Translations under genes and position numbers: made by a program
NCBI GenBank assembly: GCA_009667805.1
Contig: CM019066.1
Coordinates: 119,489,690 to 119,553,689 of the forward strand
Source of the DNA: Leptobrachium leishanense
Taxonomy: Eukaryota; Chordata; Amphibia; Anura; Megophryidae
DNA length: 64,000 nt
Reading direction: 5' to 3'
Notes under the pieces: generated by a model
The model's database searches: none
Seen by the model: the letters and a program-made list of their open reading frames with translations, nothing else
Told to the model about the DNA's origin: nothing
Shown here: one piece after another, positions 11,943-27,619 of the stretch
Position numbering within the stretch: position 1 is the stretch's first letter
Layout of the letters: each line of letters begins with the position of its first letter

Positions 11943-12388
11943 TATAATGGCTCTGTTAAGTTTACAACAGCTCTGGTTAAGGCCCGTGTCAGACGAAGGC
12001 AGTGATCACGTCCGTGTTGCCGCACAGTTTAACGTCCGTCGTAGCATAGAATCATGAGCAATAGAGACCCACATACTAAGTGCATCTGCACCAAACTGCC
12101 CACGCACAATGCACGTGGCAAACGGAAGCAAGTTAGGCAAGAACGTAAAACTGCTAACATGAACGTGCAGAGTGCGCCACGTCCACCATGTCTGCGTAGC
12201 GTTCTGTGTGCGTGATGAGACGTCAGAGCAGCGCATTTGCGACGTCCAGCACCTTGACGCATAAAATGCCTTTTCATATCCTTTTACATATTAATTCTGT
12301 TTCCCATATTTCCCTTTTTATCTACGTCCGTCATAAAAAATGGACTGTGGGGGGGCGTGGCTTGACGCGATCCGAGATGGCTGCCTGA

Positions 12389-13536
12389 TTGAGGAGCTCC
12401 TCACCCGGGCACTTCACAAGCACAGAAAGACAGCAGTCAGACACACTGATGGGACCCAAAAAGCGGACCAACACACAGATGAGCCGCCCGAGCACCCCAG
12501 CGCCGACCTCTGCTTCACCCATGCGGCATTATTTGAGTGGTGCGGCGCCGGCGACACAAGTAGGCCGCGATTTCAAGATGGCGCCGGTCACAGAGAACGT
12601 GAGAGGCCCGGGAAGCCCCGCACTGTCGGCTGACAGTGTGGACGACTTGGAGGTGAGAGATGCGCTGAAATTACTGCCCACTAAAGCGGATCTGGAAGGT
12701 CTTTTTGCCAGGCTGGAGGCCAAATTCGATGCGCGCTTTGAGGAACTGGGGGCGGATGTTAAACACTTGGGGGGCAGGGTGCAGGACTTGGAAGAAGACA
12801 GGGAAGCTACATTTACTCAAACCCAGCACTTTGAGACACTCTTGAGCGCGCAGGCTACACAGATTGCCTCCTTATTTCGCTGGGTGGATGATCTGGATAA
12901 CAGAGGGAGACGCAATAATATACGTGTGAGGGGTCTCCCGGAAGCTCCTCAGGGTGCCACTGAAAACATAAATCTGACTCTGCAAACTCTATTTAACGAA
13001 CTACTCCAACGCCCCCATGATACGCCTTTTCACCTTGACCGCGCTCACAGAGCCTTACGAGCCAGAGGCGCCCCAAACTCGGCTCCTAGAGACGTTATCT
13101 GCCGAATACATCACTTTACCCTGAAGGAGGAGGTAATGAAAGCGGCGAGGAACATGCCTTCGATTATATTTGATGATCACACAGTGGAATTATTCCAAGA
13201 CGTATCCAGATCTACTCTTTTAGCCAGGAGAGAATTGAAGCCCATCACAGACCAACTTCGGGCACGCTCCATACGATATCGATGGGGAATCCGTTTGCAC
13301 TACACGTTCGAGTAGACAACAGAACACTGAGTATTTCTGCCCCAGAGGATGTACCAGATTTTTTACAAGCGCTGGAACTTTCTCCAGTTACTATACGGGG
13401 ATGGTTTGGAGGAGACCCGAACACGCCTCCCCCACCGATGCCACAACATCAGCCATGGCGCACGGCTAGACGGGATCGTCGACGCCCCCTGGATACAGCA
13501 CGTGGAGCCGAACGAGGTTCTCCGGACCCTCCATGA
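12389..13536 (+). pseudogene. L1 ORF1 protein, one late frameshift
   Basis: The first 308 codons (12389-13315) give an N-terminal low-complexity region, a coiled coil at about residues 95-170, then DLDNRGRRNNIRVRGLPE, the motif that opens the L1 ORF1p RNA-recognition domain. The C-terminal domain continues in the +1 frame from about 13282 (HVRVDNRTLSIS, then FLQAL) to 13536. A one-base deletion near 13285 therefore breaks the frame. ORF1p is an RNA-binding chaperone that trimerises and coats L1 RNA. Because the start is inferred from the element's layout, the first methionine is uncertain. Confidence 0.85.
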
Positions 13537-14004
13537 GGGGACTGTCAGGCCTTACAGTCGGCTGACTGTTTCTTTATATCCATTTGATTGCAAAGGCTTG
13601 CCCGGGTGTTATGTCTTCTTGGTCTCCGACCGATCTCGGAGTTTTTGGTTGTAGACCGGCCGGTCTGCAGGTTTTTGGTTCGGCAACTATACTGTTTTAC
13701 ATTGCCGCTACCCCGCGCGGTGCTAAATTTTTGACTGCCTTAATGTGGTGGGTTTTTTCCACTACACTTTTCTCCATAAGGTATCCCGTAAGGGATTTAG
13801 TCCATTTTGGGCTTCAGCGCCAATGCACAATGTTTAATTTTTGGTTAGGTTTAATATGTTTGTTTAGTTTATACAATGCATTATACTGTTTTAAAGATGT
13901 TGCTGGCACGGTATATCCCTCTGGGAGACTGCTGGTCTTTCCAGGGTTCAACTACACCTTCAATCAGGTTGCGTCAAGAGCATTAAGTCTCTACAGTTCT
14001 TGCC

Positions 14005-17000
14005 ATGGCTGATTTGCGAGTTATCACTCTCAATGTGAGAGGCCTCAACCATCCGGCTAAACGCCGCATGGCGCTACACGACTTACAACGTATGAGAGGA
14101 GAGGTGGTGTTTTTACAGGAAACACATATACGCAGTGATACGTCCGTTCGTTTATGCTCCCGTTATTATCCTCAATGTTTTTATGGTAACTTTTCCAATT
14201 CTAAGTCGCGAGGTGTTGCCATCCTAACAGCGGCACACGTACCATTTGTGTGCCAGGCGCAACGGGCGGATCCGGGGGGACGATATCTGTTTGTAAAAGG
14301 CCTTTTGGGGTCTCTGCAAGTCACCCTGGCTAATTGTTACCTCCCGAACATAAAGCAATGTACGTTCCTAGGAAAAATTCTGACGAAGCTAGAAAACTTT
14401 GCAGAAGGCACGTTGATATGTGGAGGGGATTTCAATGTTTCACCTGATACCCCGGGAGAGGCGTCTCCCTCACCGGCTTCGGTCCCTTCGTCTAAACGAC
14501 GGAGATTTCACCAACTATTACATCAGGCTCGCTTGGTTGATTGTTGGCGGGCAATGCACCCGCTTGGACGGGACTTTACGTACTATTCAGCCGCTGCCAG
14601 AGTTTACTCTCGCCTGGATCTATTCCTGTTGCGTCACTCAGACCTAGGATATGTCAAATCGGTTAGCATTGGCAATATTACATGGTCAGATCATGCCCCA
14701 GTATTCCTGATCCTCTCCTTGCCGTCTATGCCCCGTAAATCTTTCCAATGGCGACTGAATGGTACGATACTAAATGACATTGTAGAGAGGGAACGTATTT
14801 CTGAGGCTATCACACAATATTTTGTAGATAATGATACGACGATGTGAAGGCCACGGTCTTGTGGGAGGCCCACAAATGTGTTATACGGGGAACCCTTATT
14901 CAAATTGGAGCTAGACGTAAACGGGAAAAATTAGCTAAAACTCAAGCCTTACTTGCTGAAATCCAGGTAGCCGAGGAGTTACACAAGGCTACTGAGTCGG
15001 TTGAACACTACACGGCACTGGTGGCGCTGAGGGCTGACTTACGACAGCTCTTGCACCAGCAGGCCAGCCGTTCACTCTTGCTTACCAAACACTCATATTA
15101 TGTTCATGGAAATAGGTGTGGTAAGATGTTGGCTAGGGCTCTACGCCAGAAATACCAAGCCACTTATATCCCCAAACTAAAGTCTTCCACGGGTCGCCTT
15201 CTATCCTTGAACACAGAGATTACTGACCAATTTATAAACTACTACCAGTCGCTGTATTCCCTACGTCCAGACAAGCCTTCCACTTCCCTCATAGCTGAGT
15301 ATCTAGACAAATCCTTACAGGCGAAACTAACAGAGACGGAGACCGAGGCTCTGGACGCCCCTTTCAACCTGAGCGAGCTGACAGCTGCTTTAAAGGCAAC
15401 CCCCACTGGAAAGAGTCCGGGCCCGGACGGGTTTTCTATAGCCTATTATAAAACCTTTTTACCCCTCTTAGGCCCTCCCTTACTCCACTCGCTAAATGCC
15501 CTAGATGATGACAAAGGCTTCCCTAAATCGGCATTGGAGGCAACGATAGCCCTCATCCCGAAACCAGGGAAGGATCCTACGCAGTGTCAGAACTACCGCC
15601 CGATCTCGCTAATTAACAATGATATTAAATTGATGGCAAAGATGATGGCTATGCGCTTAAGCCCCTTTTACCTTCCCTGATCCATCCTGATCAGGTAGGA
15701 TTCATACATCAGAGAGGAGCACGAGATAATACATACCGGGCTATCAATTTGATTCATAGGGCGCACTCGGCGCGCATGCCGATGGTCCTTCTCTCTGTCG
15801 ACGCTGAAAAGGCGTTCGATAGAGTAGATTGGACCTTCTTGATGGCTGTCCTGGAGAAGTTTGGCCTGGGACCGAGATGGCTGACCTGGATTTCAGCATT
15901 ATATAATAACCCGACGGCGGTCCTCAGAATTAACGGGGTGCTTTCTACACCGATAAAGATCTCCAACGGTACGCGCCAGGGTTGTCCCCTATCCCCGCTC
16001 TTATTCATCATGACCTTAGAACCGTTCTTACAGCGGATTAGAGATAACGATAACATTCAGGGCGTAACTTTGCCTTTCCACCACTATAAAATTTCTGCAT
16101 TTGCTGATGACATTCTCCTTACCTTATTAGACCCGGTTCGTTCTACTGAGGCCTTTTTAATAGAGGTAGAGAAATATGCCGAAGTGTCGAACTTCAAAAT
16201 CAATACTGATAAGTGCGAAATGTTGGGGGTGGGCATACCATCACTTACTAAAGAGGCGCTACAACGCCTGGCCCCATTTTCTTGGCCCACTAAAGCTATC
16301 CAATACCTGGGCATACAGCTTCCGTCGGATTTGACGTCCTTATTTGACCTTAACTACGTTCCTCTAATCAACCGGGTAACTCGAGACCTTAAAGACTGGC
16401 ACAAACCTCAGTTCTCATGGTTTGGACGTATTAATATTTTAAAAATGACTGTTCTGCCAAAATTTTTGTATCTCTTTCAGACAATACCTATTGCCATACC
16501 AATATCCTTCTTTAGCTCCCTGAAAACCCTCTTTCTGAAATTTATATGGAGCGATCACAAACCGCGGATATCGTATGATGTCCTTGTCCGCCCCAAATCG
16601 GGAGGGGGCCTGGGCCTACCACATCTAGAATTCTATTACGACGCAGCATTACTGACGAGACTTAGTGACTGGTCGATGTCACCCCCTCATAAACTATGGG
16701 TATATTTAGAACAGCTTTTTCTCACGGTTCCTATAGTCTCGGCCCCATGGCAGACTGTGACCATAGAAACATTAGTCCCCATTCCACACCCAACAATTAG
16801 CCCGACGTTAAAGAGATGGCGTAAACAGCGCACGCTTCTGGCTTCTCTCCCTTGCCTTCTTTGCTGACTCCGATTACCCATAATCCAGACTTTCCCCCAG
16901 GTAAAGACAGGTCCTTTCTGGATTGGATTACGACGGCCCGTATGTCCCTCTTAGGGCTTGTGTGGGACCGGAAGGTCTGATCTCGCTCAATGATCTATTG

Positions 17001-17849
17001 GGAGATCGTCTGAGCACACCATTACGGAAATATAACTATCTACAGTTGCAACATTTTATCACTACACAGATACTTAAGACTGACGTTACTACACCTACAG
17101 CTCTGACTACTTTTGAGACAATATGTATATCAGACCCGCCACCTCCGCATTTACTCTCATACATGTATTCTCTTATTTTGACGGCTCGGTATAAAACCTT
17201 ACCCTCATATACAACAAAATGGTCATCTGAGCTCCCTCAGCAGCTGACTCCTGAGGAGTGGTCGACGGCATTTCAAGTGACGTTTCACTCCTCTAGAGCC
17301 CTTGCAGTACAGGAAACTAATTATAAGTTGATTTCTAGATGGTACTTGACCCCAACTCGTCTGCATGCAATTTACCCAACGGCTTCTCCTGATTGCTGGA
17401 GATGTCAACGGCATAGGGGTACGTTTCTACACATTTGGTGGGATTGTCCTGACATACAATCGTTTTGGGAGGTGGTTTGGACATATATTACTGAGGTAAC
17501 GACTTTAGACTTGCCATTCCATCCTAAGGTGGCCTTACTACATGTCATCCCCTTGTCCGTAAATAAATATGTGAAATCTGTGACGGTGCACCTCCTTAAC
17601 GCAGCGCGAGCATTAATCCCAAGATATTGGAAACAGAGGTCGCCACCTACGATCTTTGACTGGATTGATAGAGTAGAATATGTCAGGGAACTGGAAGAAC
17701 TGCATTACACTCTTGAACAGGACTTTGACACATACTTTAGGACATGGTATTGGTGGACGGAATTCAGATCCAAACATAGGCGAACGACTCAGAGTTTGTC
17801 GACACTACCGCAGATCCAGGAGTCTGCCGTATCGACCATAGAATTGTAG
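14005..17849 (+). pseudogene. L1 ORF2: endonuclease and reverse transcriptase, three or more frame breaks
   Basis: Segment 1 (14005-14847) is an AP-type endonuclease with LNVRGLNH, LQETH, GGDFNVSP and WSDHAPV. Segment 2 (14844-15680) covers the linker and the start of the reverse transcriptase, with TGKSPGPDGF and NYRPISL. Segment 3 (15749-16867) has the SVDAEKAFDRVDW box, GTRQGCPLSP and the catalytic FADD at its residues 118-121. Segment 4 (16923-17849) has the C-terminal knuckle CWRCQRHRGTFLHIWWDC. Frames change at about 14845, 15675 and 16870. The enzyme nicks target DNA and copies L1 RNA in place. This copy cannot make it. Confidence 0.92.
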
Positions 17850-18394
17850 ATGGAACATGGCTTCTAGAGGTGATATTACCACAATTACGATAAGATCGAA
17901 CAGTGAAAATGTTGATTTCAGACTAGCATTAATGATAGATTTTTCTTTTAACTGTTTATCCCCCTTATTTTATCCTTTCCTTTTATTTTTCTATTATTTT
18001 CTTTTAATTTTAGGTATTTTATTTTTTTTCTTCTATGTGTTATATGTGTGGTTTGTTAATTTTCGGCTACAAGAAACATGGTTTGGTGATAATTTTTTGA
18101 TTATGCATTTAATCTCGAGTGTATACATCTGACAATATTGCTCTCAAGCTTTTGTAAGACATCAATGTACTTGCTCTGAATGTTGTTTTGTGATTAATGT
18201 CACCACTGACAGGTGTTTTGTTATGTTACAAACTTAATAAAAAAACATATTACGAAAAAAAAAAATGGACTGTGTAGTGTCTACAGTATCTTCCATTAGA
18301 ACCTCCGTTCGTTGTGCATGCACCCAGAGTGCGCTCAGGCTGCGTTCGTCTGACTCTAGCCTAAGTTAGCTCCAACTATGGAATAGAGCCCTTA

Positions 18395-18712
18395 TACTTT
18401 CCTTTTATTGTACCTTATGTGTGGTGTTGAGGGTCACATCCAAATTCACACTGTGCGACCCTCACACTTGTTCCTCACTGTGTGTCAGGTACTTGTCAAC
18501 CTCCTCCAGTTTCGGCTTCAGGATCAAAGGAATGAAAACAACCCAAAAGCCCAAAAATTGTCACGCATGCTTTTATTTATTTCTTTACTAGTTCCATCAA
18601 AGTGGATGTTCATTTTTTATAGAATTCAGATTAGTCGCCGAATATTCAAAGAAATCATGGTTTTCAGCAAGCAAATGCACAAGTCTACAAAGTGGTTGCA
18701 TTGCGTGACTTT
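18395..18712. other. No feature recognised
   Basis: About 320 bp between the nested MITE stack and the next hAT element. No gene or repeat is supported. Confidence 0.5.
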
Positions 18713-19079
18713 CAGGGCTCGAGTCCTGTGGGAACACGCGGGAACGGCGTTCCCGCACTTCTCCCGCAGTGCAAACATTGCAGGAACGCATGTTCCCGCT
18801 GTGGCCGCTTTATTGCTGGGGCTGCTAGCGGAATGAATTAACAGCATTCCACTAGCAGCCGCCTTGACAGGCCGAGTGTTCCCCGAGCAGTGCCTGCTTC
18901 GCGTGTTCCCCGAACGCGTCCGCCGTCCTCAGCCCTGTGAAGGCTGTGGTGCGGCCTATAGCCGAGATCTCGTGAGATCACGTCACAGCCTTCAGAAGCC
19001 GGGGCCACATGCAGGAGCAAGCTGGAGCTCGAAGGAAGATGCGGGACATCTAATCTGAGGTCTGAAATGGGTATGTATG

Positions 19080-19654
19080 ATTTTGGGGGTCCAATGCCTG
19101 TGTAAGTAATTCTGGGGGCCTGTGTATACTATTCTGGGGGTCCTGTGCCTGTGTATTTAATTTTGGGGGTCCTGTGCCTGTGTATATTATTCTGGGGGTC
19201 CTGTGCCTGTGTATATAATTCTGGGGGCCTGTGTATATAATTCTGGGGGTCCAGTGCCTGTGTATATAAATCTGGAGGCCGGTGTATATCATTTTGGGGG
19301 TCCTGTGCCTGTGTATATAATTCTGGGGGTCCTGTGCCTGTGTATATAATTCTGGGGGCCTGTGTATATAAATATGGGGGTCCAGTGCCTGCGTATATAA
19401 TTCTGGAGGCCTGTGTATATGATTTTGGGGGTCCTGTGCCTGTATATATACAATAATTGTGGAGGGCTGTGTATAAAATTCTGGGGGTCCTGTGCCTATG
19501 TATATAATTCTGGGGGCCTGTGTATATAATTTTGGGGGTCCTGTGCCTGTGTATTTAATTCTGAAGGCCTGTGTATATAATTCTGGGGGTCCTGTGCCTG
19601 CGTATATAATTCTGGGGGTCCTGTGCCTGTGTATATAATTCTGGGGATCTGTGT
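19080..19654. repeat. 23/30-bp minisatellite (ctgtgtatataattctgggg)
   Basis: About twenty units alternating between 30 bp and 23 bp, with the core ctgtgtatataattctgggg and an optional gtcctgtgc extension. The array resumes at 20372-20480 beyond the Tc1 fragment. Related to 2630-2962. The open frame on the minus strand is a shadow of the repeat. Confidence 0.93.
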
Positions 19655-20361
<707 letters not shown>

Positions 20362-20371
20362 TAATTGTGGG

Positions 20372-20480
20372 GTGCTGTGTCTGTGTATATAATTCTGGGG
20401 GTCTGCGTATATAATTCTGGGGGTCCTGTGCCTGTGTATATAATTCTGGGGGGTCTGTGCCTGGGTATGTATAATTCTTG
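20372..20480. repeat. Remainder of the ctgtgtatataattctgggg minisatellite
   Basis: Four units continue the array on the right of the Tc1 fragment. Confidence 0.85.
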
Positions 20481-20850
20481 GGGGTCTGTGCTTGGATATA
20501 TATTTTTTTCCTTCAGGTAATGGGGGTTGTGGAATTCTTGGGTGAGTTCCCTCACTTTTCTTCCCAGGACTTGGCCCCTGTATGCATAAAGCCCAGCTTA
20601 TTTACCAAATACAAAGTGTCTATGTAAATAGTAAATTTCACAAACTAATGCAAAGAGTGAAGAAGAAACAGAGGGGGGGTGCATGGATCCAGGACTTGTT
20701 ATTGGTTCATATGAAATTAAATTGTCATCAAGGAGCATATAAACTAGGTAAATGATTTGTTTTGAACCATTATCCCCTGTAAACAATGCTATGTTGTGCT
20801 GCTACATGGAGTTATGTTAGTTGGCAATCTCCAACATTGTTAGTAACTAT

Positions 20851-21037
20851 CAGGTCTATTCGCTAGACGGTGAAGTGAACTCAGGAGAATGACTGGAGAA
20901 GTGAAAATTCTAGGTCAAAATTAGCCAAACCCGAAAAATTCTCTCATTTATCTTTCTTTCCAAATTGGCTATTTGGTCTAGATTGTTCTCTTCTCCTGAC
21001 AATTCTTCTGAGTTTTACCCTTTATTGAATAGACCTG
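20851..21037. mobile_element. MITE, gattattcagagag family
   Basis: The interior ggagaatgactggagaag, then aaaattctaggtcaaaatt, matches 7640-7821 and the 48.6-49.5 kb cluster. Ends are caggtctattcgctag and gaatagacctg. No clear target duplication. Confidence 0.8.
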
Positions 21038-21737
21038 CAAGTGTTGTAAACAATCACTTCATATTTATATTCCTGCAATTGCTAAGACTTTCATTGTGTT
21101 CATGTACAAGTGGAGTCTGGCTGCCATTGGCTTTTATCACTTTGAAGAGCAAGCAGTTTTATCGACTTCATGCTGAGGAGTGATTAAGATAGGGATGGGA
21201 CCCGCTTAAAGCAGAGGAACATTGCAGTAATTGCTCCTGTGTGTGATACCTTGGAGATTTGGCTGTGTTGCAGACTCAGTGTTAGGACATGCTTAGTGAC
21301 CTGCATTCTTCATACCTTCTCAAATACTATTTCACCAGGGTATTTCATTATTTAAAGGTTTCAAGTCTAGTGAACATGTCATGGACAAGTGATATTCCAT
21401 CAAGGGATTGATATATCAGATCCTATAAATCAATATTGCTTGTTGAAAACTTGCAAAAAAAGCTCAACTTAACTCATTGGCTGCCTCATGGGGCTTGCTG
21501 TACGTAGTGTATTTACACTAGAGTTGTGCTATTGGCCCTTTATGGTAACAATGAGGCACTGATTCTGTCATGGTGTTGACCAGGCTCTGCAAAAGAATAG
21601 GAGGACTACCTATTTCTCACCTATCATATTACATTTGCATAGAGGAAATGATTAGCTGGCGCTGGGACACTTTTGTGGATCATTATTAAAAAAGTTTTGC
21701 ATTTGGCACAATTTAATTCAGCATTAATTTATACATA
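21038..21737. other. No feature recognised
   Basis: Unremarkable sequence without supported genes, tandem repeats or paired ends. Confidence 0.5.
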
Positions 21738-22900
21738 TGTAGCGCTACTCCCTCGAGAGCCGCGGGCCTTCTGTCTCACTCCAGTGATTACCCTTCTCCA
21801 CATTCGGCACCAAGTAATACCAGGACAAGATTACTTTAAATAAAAAAGGTGTTTATTAGGACTAGCGAGCAACCCCTTTGTAGGACAAAGTAATCAACAG
21901 TATAACAGTATTGAAAGAGTTAATTCAGCATCACTATTCGACACAATGATGAATGAACTAGACGGCAATCTTTACCATATTTCAATGCAGTTAGATTATC
22001 GCCAATAATCAACGTAACCGATATCAATAACCTATCTAAACCTTGTACCTTCTATCTAACCACTGGCCAGTGGAAATTACGCAAAGTTGCGAGTATGCTA
22101 GCGTTGGGGCCCTTTGACCTCTGTCATTGGATACCTTTAAACGTGCAACCACATTTGTATTCCACAATATGAGAAAGGAATCTTTGCAAGTGTCACAGGG
22201 TAACAAGATTGGCAAACTGCAGCAATCCTTCTTTTAACTGGGGCTGTGCGGGCAGTAGAACTAGGACGGACAGTAAAGTTAGAAATCTTAACTCACGCAG
22301 GGTAGCCGAATACCTCTCTCCTTTAGACACACTCACTCCTTCCCCGCTGGACGGTAGCTGGATAGCTATCTCTTGCACTGGAAGCATACGAGGACAACTG
22401 GATCTCTCTCCGTTGGACGCACAAGGACAGCCAGATCTCTTAGCTGGATACACTCGATCGCTCCCTCTGTCACTGGAAACACATGAAGGCCGCCGGACCC
22501 CTTCTCCGCTGTATGCACAAGGACAGCCGGATCTTTGTTCCACTGGTACAGGCAGCACGTAAGGGCAACTGGATCTCTCCTTCACTGGGCACACAAGGGC
22601 AGCTGCAGGCACGATCTGCAACACAGGACCATTCACCTCAACAGTCTCACCCTCTCTGGATACACAAGGCAGCCGCTGGACGCACGGTCCACCACATAGG
22701 ACCGTTCACCTCAACAGTCTTTCCTTCTCTGGCTTCTTCTCGCTCTGCACGTGCACTTCCTCTCTTGGAAAATGCATGCTTCCCTTAGGCACTGCTAGGA
22801 GGTGTAGTTCTCTTCCTGACAAATTGCATTTGGCCCTCTGTAATTGAAACCAACCCAAAGTTATGAGTGTTTTCCTACACCCCGGAAGACTTCTGCAAGG
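21738..22900. repeat. Unclassified repeat with degenerate tandem units
   Basis: Starts tgtagcgctactccctcgag, with aataaa nearby at about 21838. At 22370-22620 it contains degenerate tandem blocks built on cacaaggacagccggatc and aactggatctctc. The GC-rich open frames on both strands repeat the same short peptides and look like shadows. An LTR fragment is possible, but no primer site, partner LTR or coding region supports that. Confidence 0.35.
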
Positions 22901-23905
22901 ATTGTTGCAGCTGTATCGTCGGTATACTTTCTTCCTCCAACATGCGGCAAAAGAATGAATAAAGAATAAGATTTAAATGGCGAATAAGGAATCGGTGTGG
23001 CCTATGTTTTGCTTGGGAGCTGATGTGGGACAGCGGATCTCTTAATAGAGCACCCGAACGCCTAACAGCTGAGTTCCCTGACATTCACTGTGTAGCCACG
23101 CACAGCCTATTTTTTACTTTTGATAATTATACAGGTACACTATATGAAAATCCCCCCACCCACCTTTTTTGCCTTTAAATAACTGGGCAGAAACATCTTC
23201 CCAATTATTTTTCTTATATTTCTATTTATTTATTTTTTTTGTTTAGGTGTAAATACTCACCTTTCCTGTCTTGGCGAGGGAGCCAACAGATACCAATGTA
23301 TGTTTCATAGCGTTCCTCTAATCATCTATTAATAATAAAGCCACCTTATTCCTGCCCAAACAATGACAACAAAGATCGCAAATTGAAAAATAGTAAACAG
23401 TAAGGTAAAGTAACATAGCAAAGCTTTAAACTTTGGATAGACAGTCGAAGACAAGCATAGAAATAGTACACTGTTGCATGTGTGTGTACACAGTAGTTTT
23501 AGACCTGTTGCTTGGCATGACTGTACTTAAGTAAACAGCCCTTGATCTACCAGACGTTTAGACAAGGTAAAATTGGGATGCATTTTTCATTCTGAATGTG
23601 CGCTAATGGAAAAAAAATTTAATACATGGTAGTGATTTAGTAAATCGTCCCCAATACGTAACACATCGTGCTCACGTGTTACTTATTTTATTTTTTTCAT
23701 CATTCATGACACCAACGGGGCACTGTAGCTGATAGTTTTCATTACAGGTTGGTCTAACATAACATGTACATTTGTAAACCAATTGGTGATTTATGAATAA
23801 ATGTCGCTAAAATTAAGTATATTTCTAAACCTAGACATGAATCTGCACATTTTTAGCAGTAATTTAGGTGAATTTGTCAAAATTTAATTTTGAATATCCA
23901 TACAT
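22901..23905. other. No feature recognised
   Basis: AT-rich sequence without supported features. Confidence 0.5.
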
Positions 23906-24047
23906 AGGGGGTTATTCAAAGAGCCGGGAAATGTCGCCAGCATTTCGGTGCTCTCTTGTTCCCCGCACTTCGGGGAATCAAATTTCCTCCCCTCCCAATG
24001 CAGCATTCAGCGCAGGGTCCCTGAAGTGCAGGAAATCTGCTGCCTAA

Positions 24048-24478
24048 GGCTGGGGTTAGACTAATGCATTTTTAACGTGCGTTTAGGCGCACTTAATCAC
24101 GGCTGCAGTAGCAGCAAATGACGGGCAATGATGGACAATATACTGTACGAAGTACGGCCGCACGAAAGTCTGGGCGCGCAACGCAAGCAACAAACAAACG
24201 CATTTTTTCAAAAACGCAGAACCGCTAGTACTGACGTACAGATTGCGCTGCGCCCGCATAGCAGCAAGTGTGCGTGATTAGGAGACATCAGACGCTGCTC
24301 ATGTCCGGCCAACATAACGTCCAGACACCCAAAGTTTCCTGGTTTGGATCCGTAACAAATCACGCACGAAAATGCGCATCGTATGACCGTTTCACGCATT
24401 CTGTGAAAAAATACGTCCATGCGTTCGGATGCACTTTTGGACGGTCGCTGTGAATAATGCGTTCGTTTGACCCTAGCC
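24048..24478. mobile_element. PIF/Harbinger-type MITE, copy C
   Basis: Ends ggctggggttagactaatgc and gttcgtttgaccctagcc; flanks taa (24045-24047) and taa (24479-24481), a perfect TWA duplication. The interior is rich in acgc and gcgc motifs like the other copies. Confidence 0.85.
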
Positions 24479-24949
24479 TAATGCCGCCGCCTCAATACGC
24501 CGTCCGCTGCCGCAAACTCGCCGGGTGCCATCACCAACCCGCCAAACATCCACGACAAACATGCCAACAGCTGCCAAATGCAACTGACGAGCCGCTGAGC
24601 ACAGCACCGACCAGCCGCAAAAAAAAGCTGTCGGCAGTGTAAAAAAAAAAGCAATGCGATTGAAAGTGTCAAAATTTAAATGCTGTTTGCAAAAAAATTA
24701 CTAAACGAAAATGCCTGGAATTTACATATAAGATCCTATGAATGATAATAAAAAGGTCTGTTACAGAAAAAAGAAAAAACTCTATTTAAAAAAAAAACAG
24801 AAAAAAACATTTGCTGAAGAAATCCCAAAAAATGCAAAAAAGATCCTAAAATAAATCTAAAAGTAAAGAAACTTTTTACTGCAGATTAAAATAATAAAAG
24901 GTTTATTAGATATTTAATTAAAACGGGAATATATTTAACATTGAAGCCT

Positions 24950-27222
<2,273 letters not shown>

Positions 27223-27619
27223 CCTTTCCCTGCTGTTTGGTGTTCTCTGAATAGATTAACCATTGCTTCTCTATGAAGGATTTCACTGCCTTCAGACAGG
27301 CAACATACTTGCTGGCGGTTCACCAAAATTTGCCTGCTCTTTGAATAGCCGAATTGCCCCGAAATGTCACCATGGGGGAAATTCCCTTTTCGGCTCCACT
27401 TCGCGGCCAGATCTTTTCTCTCTGAATAACCCCTATAGTCATTCCAAATTAACAACAAACGTGCCATATTTCTGAGGCTGAAAATTTTGTGAATACAAAT
27501 CCGAAGCTAAACTTTGAGAAATAAAAGAAATGCAAAACCGATCAACATTATATTCAGGTAACATTAATTTGTGTGTGACTTGGGAAGTTAGACATTTTTT
27601 CATCAATATGTGTAAATAC

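Larger units (their letters stand above)
12350..18259 (+). mobile_element. Near full-length L1-clade LINE
   Basis: Starts with a G-rich ggggggcgtgg, encodes ORF1 and ORF2 in order, and ends in an A tail. The 15-mer aaaaaatggactgtg occurs at 12335-12349 and again at 18260-18274 (overlapping the A tail), a typical LINE target duplication. Both reading frames carry indels, so the copy looks dead, but its completeness and clear duplication suggest a fairly young insertion. Confidence 0.93.
11981..18361. mobile_element. PIF/Harbinger-type MITE, ggctggggtcagacg family, copy B, split by L1
   Basis: The left end ggcccgtgtcagacga and right end tcgtctgactctagcc match the family. Flanks are taa at 11978-11980 and taa at 18362-18364, a perfect TWA duplication. 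Without the L1 (12350-18259) the element is about 460 bp, the same size as copy A. It sits in the right arm of the outer MITE. Confidence 0.88.
8141..18391. mobile_element. Outer MITE of a nested stack, TTA duplication
   Basis: The left arm (8141-8205) and the right arm (11949-11980 continued at 18362-18391) are inverted repeats of about 65 bp, sharing for example taaccagagctg and tgtaaactt. The right arm is split because another MITE inserted in it. Flanks are tta at 8138-8140 and tta at 18392-18394, as expected of a PIF/Harbinger-type element. Younger insertions inside it account for most of the 10.25-kb span, including an L1 of nearly 6 kb. Confidence 0.72.

Noticed and set aside
22193..22636. 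Open frames on both strands at about 22.2-22.8 kb
   Set aside because: Short peptides repeat within the frame, matching degenerate tandem DNA. No recognisable domain.
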